From: Eubacterium limosum
GTDB lineage: Bacteria > Bacillota > Clostridia > Eubacteriales > Eubacteriaceae
Length of the DNA: 21,621 nucleotides
Reading direction: 5' to 3'
Assembly: GCA_959020865.1 (NCBI GenBank)
Contig: CAUEUD010000035.1
Location: 1 to 21,621, forward strand
Position 1 is the first letter of the stretch, and each line of letters opens with the position of its first letter. Positions 16,130 to 21,621 of this stretch are shown piece after piece. The notes below the pieces were generated by a model that saw only the letters and a program-made list of their open reading frames with translations, had not been told where the DNA came from and did no database searches. Position numbers and translations under genes: made by a program.

Positions 16130-16864
16130 CTAAATATATTTATCAACAACCAGACGCAGATTGCCCTTTTTGGTGACACCGCCAAGCTCTGTAATGACTG
16201 CTTTTCCCTTACCTCTGAGCGAAATAATATCGCCAGTCTTGACCCGATAATCATTTTTAGTGACCGCTTCATAATTGACCCGGACACGGCGCTGCTTAAT
16301 ATAAGTGATGCTGTCCTGTCTTGAGAAGCCCCATATTTTATTGATCACACCGTCCAGACGGTCCGAGGCAGCTACCAGCTCCAGCCGTTTAAACCGCAGC
16401 TCAAAGGTTTTGATCTGGTCAGGCTCCAGTATTTCAGGCTTGATGGTCCTGCCCTTCACCTTTGTAAAATTCAAAGTGATAAAATCTCTCAGGCGCTCAG
16501 CAAAAATCACCTGGACTTCTTCATCGTTCATATTAATATCGCCCACACATTCACGCGTGATGCCCAGATGCATCAGCTCTCCAAGCACATTGCGGTGGTC
16601 CATTGGAAATTCTTTTGGGAAAGCGACTGCCAGCATCGGCCATTCGAGTGTGTCGGCCTCTAAATAATCCGGATAGATACACAGCATTCGCCTTCCAGCA
16701 CTTTCCATTCCTCCCCAGAAAAGGTAGGGCTCTTCAGAGTGTTTTAAAATATTTTCCATTTTCAGCTGCATGGCCTCATCCTGGAAATCGAAAAACTGGG
16801 GAGCGTAATTATTCTGACAGGCTTCCTCCACCCTGGCCAGCAAAAATTCATCTTTTTTATCCAT
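16130..16864 (-). CDS. ylmH: S4-domain RNA-binding protein YlmH
   Basis: Homologue of B. subtilis YlmH, an S4-domain protein that binds stalled 50S complexes and can take part in alanine tailing alongside RqcH. The N-terminal YlmH-specific domain covers about 1-160. The S4 domain lies at about 165-225, with DRLDGVINKIWGFSR and VRVNYE characteristic. I prefer ATG 16864 because the GAGG beside the MATE stop codon is 7 bases upstream. The earlier in-frame ATG 16870 is too close to it. It overlaps nothing and begins only a few bases after the MATE gene, so it depends on the MATE promoter. In many Firmicutes it directly follows ylmG/yggT; here two genes intervene. Confidence 0.9.
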   Translation of the reverse strand: MDKKDEFLLARVEEACQNNYAPQFFDFQDEAMQLKMENILKHSEEPYLFWGGMESAGRRMLCIYPDYLEADTLEWPMLAVAFPKEFPMDHRNVLGELMHLGITRECVGDINMNDEEVQVIFAERLRDFITLNFTKVKGRTIKPEILEPDQIKTFELRFKRLELVAASDRLDGVINKIWGFSRQDSITYIKQRRVRVNYEAVTKNDYRVKTGDIISLRGKGKAVITELGGVTKKGNLRLVVDKYI

Positions 16865-16873
16865 TTCCATACC

Positions 16874-18241
16874 TCACACCACTGGGGTTTTCCAACGCCC
16901 CAGCCTTAAATAAATGATCTCTGCCACAACAGAAACCAAAGTGGCCGCCGGCGCAGCCAGACCAATGGCCATCAGACTGCCGGACAGTGTCACACTCAAA
17001 ATCCACGCCAGCGGCAAGCGGACAAGCAGGGATGCCGCTACGCCGTTAACCATTGAAAAAGTCGTTCGTCCACAGCCGTTAAAAAAACCAAGAAAGCAGA
17101 AGCCAAAGGCAACAAGCATAAAATCAATGCTGAAGGTTCTCAGATAGGCTGTTCCGGCTGAAACAACGGCCGGTTCTGCCCTGAAAATCTGTAAAATTGA
17201 CGCTGGAAAAGCCTGGGCCCAGATAAAAAAAGGGATTGAACAGAGCAGTGACATCACAAGACTGGCAAAAAGAGATTTCTTCGCCCGGTCAGGCTGCCCC
17301 GCTCCAATATTCTGAGCTGCAATGGCCGCGATCGCGCCCGAAAAGGCGCCGGCTGGAAGCATGGCAAAAGCGTCAAATTTTCCCGCAATACCAACCGCGG
17401 CGGCTGCAACGACTCCCATCGTATTGATGATGGCTGTAATAAACAGAAAGGAAATCTGCAGTAAAGTCTCCTGGAGCGATACCGGAATCCCTACCTTCAA
17501 AAGCCGTGCTGCCTTATCTCTGTAAATCCGGAAGTTGTCTTTTTTAAACTCAAAAATAAAGCTTTTCCGGTTCAGATAAACAATGGCCAGGATCATGCTG
17601 ACTCCCTGTGAACCGGCCGTTGCCAGAGCAGCTCCCGCAGCACCCATTTTTAGTACACCTACCAGCAACAAGTCAAAAACGATGTTAAACACACAGGCTG
17701 CCGCAATAAAATACAATGGGCTTTTAGAGTCGCCCAGACCTCTGAGCATTGCCGCTAAAGCATTATAACCAAAGATAAAAAAGATTCCGCAGGCACAAAT
17801 CCGAACATAATCCATGGCCGAAGCAAAGGATTCCGCCGGTGTTCTCAGCAAACCCAAAAACGGTGCGGCCAGCAGAAACAGCACCAATGTCATTAGAAGC
17901 GCAGCGATGGCAAAAAGCGACAGCATAGTGCTGATGGTCTCAACGGTGTCTTTTTCTCTGCCGCCGCCATAATACTGGGCAATGATGATGGTGCCGCCCA
18001 TGGTCAACCCGGCTACAAAGCTTATGACAATCTGCATCATCTGTGTTCCGATAGAAACTGCCGCGACCACAGCTGCGTCATTAAACCAGCCAACGACCAT
18101 CATATCCACCGCGCCATAGAGGGCCTGGATAAAATTAGCCATGAGATAGGGCAGCGCAAACACTGCCAGTGTTTTATAGATATTGCCTTTTGTCAGATTT
18201 TGTACTCGCTGTTCCAAATACCTTCCCCCCAAACGATTCAT
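16874..18241 (-). CDS. MATE-family multidrug/cation exporter
   Basis: Integral membrane antiporter of the MATE family, normally Na+ or H+ driven. About 455 residues with 12 predicted helices in two similar halves. Family features are FALPYLMANFIQALYGAVD near the first helix, RGLGDSKSP (about 168-176) and FFNGCGRTTF in the second half. Substrate cannot be inferred. The start is uncertain. ATG 18241 has no ribosome site and lies only about 8 bases from the predicted transcription start. TTG 18217, after GGGGGGAAGG, would give 447 residues and a normal leader. It is followed within 10 bases by ylmH, so it is the first gene of MATE-ylmH-rluD. Confidence 0.93.
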   Translation of the reverse strand: MNRLGGRYLEQRVQNLTKGNIYKTLAVFALPYLMANFIQALYGAVDMMVVGWFNDAAVVAAVSIGTQMMQIVISFVAGLTMGGTIIIAQYYGGGREKDTVETISTMLSLFAIAALLMTLVLFLLAAPFLGLLRTPAESFASAMDYVRICACGIFFIFGYNALAAMLRGLGDSKSPLYFIAAACVFNIVFDLLLVGVLKMGAAGAALATAGSQGVSMILAIVYLNRKSFIFEFKKDNFRIYRDKAARLLKVGIPVSLQETLLQISFLFITAIINTMGVVAAAAVGIAGKFDAFAMLPAGAFSGAIAAIAAQNIGAGQPDRAKKSLFASLVMSLLCSIPFFIWAQAFPASILQIFRAEPAVVSAGTAYLRTFSIDFMLVAFGFCFLGFFNGCGRTTFSMVNGVAASLLVRLPLAWILSVTLSGSLMAIGLAAPAATLVSVVAEIIYLRLGRWKTPVV

Positions 18242-18255
18242 AAACAATCTTTTCT

Positions 18256-18284
18256 ATTATAGCTAAAAACGCAAATGTTCTCAA
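18256..18284 (-). promoter_or_regulatory. Strong sigma-A promoter for MATE-ylmH-rluD
   Basis: On the minus strand, TTGAGA (18279-18284), a 17-base spacer and a perfect TATAAT (18256-18261). This is the best promoter in the window. It lies just after the terminator of the preceding small gene, so the MATE transcript is independent of the sepF block. Predicted start is near 18249. Confidence 0.8.
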
Positions 18285-18299
18285 GCTAAAACATACGAC

Positions 18300-18324
18300 A
18301 AAAAAACCGGTGTTCCATCACCGG
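18300..18324 (-). terminator. Intrinsic terminator after the small hypothetical gene
   Basis: On the minus strand, CCGGTG and CACCGG pair around a 6-base loop and are followed by seven T. It lies about 30 bases past the stop codon of the 18354-18719 gene, just before the MATE promoter. Confidence 0.85.
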
Positions 18325-18353
18325 CTTTTCACATTAAACCTTCTTCCTTTAGC

Positions 18354-18719
18354 TCACTCCATATATTCGAGGATCTCATAGGATTCTGACTTTGACAACT
18401 CAAGAACGAACTCTCCCCTTCCGTTCTCTGTCATCCCCAAACGAAAACCAATGCGTTTATCTGCCGTTGTGACGATAAGCTTTTCCTCATCTTCATCCAA
18501 CAGCGTCAGATTTTCATTTCGGTAGACGATCATTGTCTTAATCTGCATGACCTTTTCCAAATCTTCATAACGGACCATTTTGGTAAAATTACCATAGCTG
18601 CTTTGCCTGAAACCCGGCGGCGCCTTATTACCATCTACGATTAATTTAAATGTATCCGGCATAATCTCCTGACACTTAAAGGTTTCACCATGATACAAAG
18701 CATATTGCCCTGAGCGCAT
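18354..18719 (-). CDS. Hypothetical protein, 121 residues
   Basis: I do not recognise this protein. The start at ATG 18719 is fixed by a near-perfect AAGGAGGTG ribosome site 9 bases upstream; longer in-frame starts lie upstream of that site. It begins MRSGQYALYHGETF, is rich in alternating polar and hydrophobic residues (likely mostly beta-strand) and carries an acidic segment LLDEDEEK in its middle. It ends in a Glu-rich tail. No signal peptide, membrane helix or cysteine motif is present. It lies between two intrinsic terminators, so it is a one-gene transcript, though no canonical promoter was found. Its place splits the usual yggT-ylmH pair. It is a real gene by ribosome site and terminator; function unknown. 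Confidence 0.8.
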   Translation of the reverse strand: MRSGQYALYHGETFKCQEIMPDTFKLIVDGNKAPPGFRQSSYGNFTKMVRYEDLEKVMQIKTMIVYRNENLTLLDEDEEKLIVTTADKRIGFRLGMTENGRGEFVLELSKSESYEILEYME

Positions 18720-18789
18720 ATTTTGTTCACCTCCTTTCATGTATAATAGAAGATTTTTATGTATTCGTTTTCTTTCAAGTTTTAAATGA

Positions 18790-18817
18790 AACCGTCTGTC
18801 CATGGCGGCAGACGGTT
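18790..18817 (-). terminator. Intrinsic terminator after yggT
   Basis: AACCGTCTG and CAGACGGTT form a 9-pair stem with a 10-base loop. On the minus strand it is followed by TCATTT. It starts 5 bases past the yggT stop codon and so ends the hlyD-yggS-sepF-yggT transcript. Confidence 0.75.
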
Positions 18818-18822
18818 ATATG

Positions 18823-19092
18823 CTAAAAAATCGCTTTAATCAGCATTTGATACAAAGGATAAATGATAAACTGAAGCAACACCACGGCCGCAATCCCGGA
18901 AAAATCAATGGGACCAATGACTGCAAAACGGCGCAGCGGTGACAAGATTGGCTCGGTTAAGCCATAAATCAGTTTCACGATCGGATTATCCGGGCTGGGA
19001 TTAAACCAGCTCATCAGAATATTCGCTACAATCAGGAGCGTGATCAACTCAACAAGATAACGACCGGCAACAATTAAAATACTTTCGATCAT
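18823..19092 (-). CDS. yggT: YggT/YlmG family membrane protein
   Basis: Small membrane protein of the YGGT family, 89 residues. Two hydrophobic helices (about 3-26 and 63-85) flank the conserved loop with FNPSPDNPIVKLIYGLTEP (about 30-48) and LSPLRR. The molecular function is unknown; its steady linkage to sepF suggests a role in division or envelope assembly. It begins 2 bases after the sepF stop. A single YGGT unit is present, as in Gram-positive YlmG. Confidence 0.92.
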   Translation of the reverse strand: MIESILIVAGRYLVELITLLIVANILMSWFNPSPDNPIVKLIYGLTEPILSPLRRFAVIGPIDFSGIAAVVLLQFIIYPLYQMLIKAIF

Positions 19093-19094
19093 TC

Positions 19095-19586
19095 CTATTT
19101 ATCATCATCCCAGTTTAAAATAGGGGTAATTGTATCACTCTCGTCTTTTTCCATGCTTGTGGAAACAGAAACCTGTTTTGGCGCAAGGATAAAAACATTA
19201 TCGGCTATACGGTTGATGGAACCTTCCAGAGCAAAAACCGCTCCGTTAAGGAAATCAAAAATTTTCTGTCCATCTTCGTATTCTGTATTTTTGAGATTGA
19301 CAACAACCGTCTTATCCGCCTTGATTTTATTGACGATCCCTGGCGCGTCTTCAAACCGTTCGGGGTCTAAAACCAAAACCTCCGGACCATCGCCGATACC
19401 GACAAGACCTGTGCGTTTCGGGGCAGGCGTTGTTTTCTTTGGCTGAGGTGCATAAGTGTTTCTCGGTTCTTCGACAACTTCTTCTACTTCATCATCATAG
19501 TATTCATCATCGTAGTATTGATCGTCGTCATCCATTTCCATACCGAAAACCTTTATGATTTTATCTTTGAATTTTTCGTTTGCCAT
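19095..19586 (-). CDS. sepF: Cell division protein SepF
   Basis: FtsZ-binding division protein that forms rings and tethers FtsZ to the membrane in Gram-positives. 163 residues. The N-terminal MANEKFKDKIIKVFG can form the amphipathic membrane-binding helix. It is followed by a very acidic Asp/Tyr/Glu linker (about 18-41) and a Pro/Lys stretch (47-58). The SepF core (about 68-150) contains VLVLDPERFEDAP, DKTVVVNLKN and the GAVFALEGSINRI dimer/ring segment. GGAG lies upstream of ATG 19586. The yggS-sepF-yggT order is conserved in Firmicutes. Confidence 0.95.
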   Translation of the reverse strand: MANEKFKDKIIKVFGMEMDDDDQYYDDEYYDDEVEEVVEEPRNTYAPQPKKTTPAPKRTGLVGIGDGPEVLVLDPERFEDAPGIVNKIKADKTVVVNLKNTEYEDGQKIFDFLNGAVFALEGSINRIADNVFILAPKQVSVSTSMEKDESDTITPILNWDDDK

Positions 19587-19596
19587 GCTGTTTCTC

Positions 19597-20259
19597 CTAA
19601 CGATTAAATATTTTTCTTCCGATCCTTACAATCGTAGCCCCTTCTTCTATGGCGATGGGGTAATCATCCGTCATTCCCATAGACAGATATTGCATCTTAA
19701 TATTCTCTCCATGGTATTCTTTTTCTATTGTATCATATAATTCTTTTAAATGCTTAAAAACTTTATGAATTTCATCAGAATTTTTTGTCATAGGTCCTAT
19801 ACACATAAGTCCCTGGACCTCAAGATGCGGACAGTTCCCGGCTTCTTCCATAACCATCCTGTATTCCTCGGCCATAAAACCCGATTTGCTGTCCTCTTCC
19901 GCAAGGTTAAACTGGATTAAAACATTTGTTTTAACACCGTGCTTGGCACTTTCCTTTTCAATGGTTTTTAGCAATGGGACAGAGTGAACTGAATGGATCA
20001 GACTGACCTTTCCCATCAGGTATTTAACCTTATTGCGCTGCAGATGACCGATAAAATGCCAGCGCACCGGCCCTTTAACCTCATCAACCTTAGCCAGAAA
20101 TTCCTGAACCTTATTTTCTCCGAGATCATAAACACCAGCGTCAACAACCGCCTGTGTTTCCTCCACACTGCGGTGTTTGGTCACCCCCACTAGCGTTACA
20201 TTTTCCGGAATATCTTTTTTAATTGCCGCAATGTTTTCTGCAATGACATTCTCTGCCAT
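19597..20259 (-). CDS. yggS: YggS family pyridoxal-5'-phosphate homeostasis protein (YlmE)
   Basis: Non-catalytic PLP-binding TIM-barrel protein that maintains B6 vitamer and amino-acid balance. 220 residues. Lys28 in LVGVTKHR is the expected PLP lysine. DLGENKVQE, RWHFIGHLQRNKVK and SMGMTDDY are family signatures, and the end has GATIVRIGRKIF, the phosphate-binding loop. It lies 10 bases before sepF. No signal peptide; cytoplasmic. Confidence 0.96.
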   Translation of the reverse strand: MAENVIAENIAAIKKDIPENVTLVGVTKHRSVEETQAVVDAGVYDLGENKVQEFLAKVDEVKGPVRWHFIGHLQRNKVKYLMGKVSLIHSVHSVPLLKTIEKESAKHGVKTNVLIQFNLAEEDSKSGFMAEEYRMVMEEAGNCPHLEVQGLMCIGPMTKNSDEIHKVFKHLKELYDTIEKEYHGENIKMQYLSMGMTDDYPIAIEEGATIVRIGRKIFNR

Positions 20260-20285
20260 TCTGCTTCACTTCTTTCTCTGAAAAT

Positions 20286-21529
20286 TTATGGATAAACCTT
20301 AATGGTCGTGCCGGAAGACAATGCCTTATTATTTTCGTCATCCAGCTTTAAAATAGCCATGCCCTTATCATATTTATATACGGTTACGGGTGTCAGTTCC
20401 TCAAAATAACCCTTTTCGAGCGTTTTTACATAGGTAGCGCCGTCTTTTTTGATAATAGCACTCTGTGGCACCTGAAAACAGCTGAACCGCTCGATATTAA
20501 CGTCGGTATTTATCATGATTTCATTGGCAAAAACATTGATATAATCCTTGACAAGCATGACGATTATCTTGTTATCACCGTCGTCAATAACATCGACCAG
20601 ATAACCCTTGTAGGTATTCTGTCCATTTTCAAAGGAAAGGGTAGGATAATAACGAAGCTGATCAACCCGCTTGACCAGAAATTTATAATATTCTGAGTTC
20701 TTTTCTGAACCACGGGTCCCCATATATTCTTCCTTATTGGCAAGCGCTTCCTCTTCGCCTTCCACCGCTTCACTTTTGGGAATCGAAAAAGCAGTGAAAA
20801 TATGGTCATTATTAATAATTTTCAGGGCTGTCTGATTCTCTTTGTCAATTTTACTGGCCGTCTTCAGAAAATTCGTGTTGATATAAGGCAGTGCGCTTTC
20901 ACTGACAACTTTTTCCATGGCATTAAGGGTAGTATAAACATACCCTGAGCCCATCATCTGTAAACCGCTTAACGTAATGTCTCTTGGCTGACCGTCATTC
21001 AAACTCTCGTATACAGCCTTTTGCTGGTTAAGCTCATCCTGGTTTTCTCCCATAAACTGGACAGAATCCACCAGAAATTCCTTTCGCTGCCGGTCGGCCT
21101 GGCCAAATTGTGTGGTAATCTTTGCCATTCCCACATAGTTTGCTGTAATTTCATTAATGACTGAAGGCCAGTCATTATAGTACTTATCCGCCATAATCTG
21201 ATCGATGGTATCTGTCTGGTATTTCAGAAAATTCTGATTGATTACCTTCGGAGACTGTGTCAGTGTTTTGTAACCATTGGTTTTTTCTCCTTCGGGCAGT
21301 GTTAAATCTGCCGCAGAAAAATCGTCCAATTCAATATAATCAATGTCTTTAAAAAAGAAAAAATTGGTTTTATAGGCATTGGTATATTCAGAGGTTTCCA
21401 ACAGCATCCGCTGGTTATTCCGGTAAATACCTGCAACGATTATGACGGCAATTAAAAAAAAACGACGCCAATAATCAATTTTCTCCGTTTATTGACCCGT
21501 CTCTTCCATTCCCGTGTAGCTTGACTCAT
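20286..21529 (-). CDS. HlyD-like membrane adaptor protein, reading frame broken in a T9 run
   Basis: HlyD-type periplasmic-adaptor-like protein as found upstream of yggS-sepF in many Clostridia; partner transporter unknown. The long open part begins at 21407 (373 residues) but lacks a ribosome site and the N-terminal anchor. Upstream, ATG 21529 follows AGGTG and encodes MSQATREWKRR, then a hydrophobic helix beginning LIIGVVFF. That frame meets TAA right after nine T (21454-21462). One extra T would join the frames, continuing LIAVIIVAG and running into the long part, for about 414 residues with one membrane anchor. Two barrel-like half-motifs flank a helical region (about 90-190), and the C-terminus has VPQSAIIKKDG typical of HlyD proteins. 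It could be a sequencing slip, phase variation, slippage-dependent expression or a young pseudogene. Confidence 0.75.
21454..21462. repeat. Nine-base A/T homopolymer at the HlyD-like gene frameshift
   Basis: A run of nine A on the plus strand (nine T in the coding strand) lies inside the membrane-anchor codons. Runs this long are prone to polymerase slippage and to sequencing error. Confidence 0.9.
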
Positions 21530-21589
21530 CTTATTCACCTGTTAGTTTACTTATTTTGTAAAATTCTCTGATTTTGAATAAAAAAAAAA

Positions 21590-21621
21590 TGGTCTGAGTG
21601 AGAGGATTCGAACCTCCGGCC
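21590..21621 (-). tRNA. 3' end of a tRNA, probably tRNA-Pro (5' part outside window)
   Basis: On the minus strand the T-arm GGAGG-TTCGAAT-CCTCT folds correctly with one G-U pair. It is followed by a 7-base acceptor strand CACTCAG, discriminator A and encoded CCA. G72 and A73 imply a C1-G72 pair, which is typical of bacterial tRNA-Pro, and the CGGAGGTTCGAATCCTCT stretch is as in E. coli proline tRNAs. The anticodon lies beyond the window, so the isotype is an inference. Nine T follow the CCA end directly. The HlyD-like gene begins 60 bases further on. Confidence 0.85.

Noticed and set aside
18737..18780. TTGAAA and TATTAT upstream of the hypothetical gene as a promoter
   Set aside because: The spacing is 24 bases, too long for sigma-A; no better pair was found.
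18720..18803. Longer start for the 121-residue hypothetical gene
   Set aside because: The extension is Lys/Arg-rich, contains the AAGGAGGTG ribosome site and runs into the upstream terminator hairpin.

Overview
The window looks like core chromosome from a mid-GC Firmicute of class Clostridia. The evidence is gene order: rsgA, prkC, the PP2C phosphatase gene, rlmN, rsmB, fmt, def, priA, rpoZ, gmk and yicC run together, and a second block holds yggS, sepF, yggT, ylmH and rluD. Both blocks are conserved in Bacillus and Clostridia. The base composition and gene set would fit the Eubacterium/Acetobacterium group, but that is inference. Nearly every gene is on the minus strand; rqcH is the only convincing plus-strand gene. 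I saw no CRISPR array, insertion sequence, phage gene or riboswitch.

Block A (1-12954, read right to left) starts from a plausible sigma-A promoter at 12994-13022. It carries dapF, yicC, gmk, rpoZ, priA, def and fmt, then a membrane zinc peptidase and rsmB. A second promoter (extended -10) sits at the end of rsmB. It is followed by a terminator-like hairpin immediately before rlmN, which leads the rlmN, PP2C phosphatase, prkC, rsgA unit. The block combines translation (def/fmt N-terminal formyl processing, rsmB and rlmN rRNA methylation, rsgA 30S maturation), nucleotide and RNA metabolism (gmk, yicC, rpoZ), replication restart (priA) and cell-wall-linked Ser/Thr signalling (prkC with its phosphatase). 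RsgA stops short of its usual zinc domain close to the window edge. PriA keeps the family fold and all eight zinc cysteines but has lost the Walker A and other ATPase motifs.

The centre (12955-15184) has the divergent dapF/rqcH promoter region, rqcH, and a 273-base noncoding stretch with a strong hairpin inside a longer imperfect inverted repeat.

Block B (15185-21621, read right to left) starts with the 3' end of a tRNA (probably tRNA-Pro). It continues with a HlyD-like adaptor gene broken by a one-base shift in a run of nine T, then yggS, sepF and yggT, ending in a terminator. Next come a small unrecognised gene with its own terminator, and a MATE exporter with a very good promoter that leads into ylmH and rluD. 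RqcH and YlmH both act on stalled 50S subunits in ribosome-associated quality control.

The best leads are the ATPase-dead PriA, the attenuator-like rlmN leader, the homopolymer-broken adaptor gene and the truncated RsgA. I found no wholly new multi-gene system.
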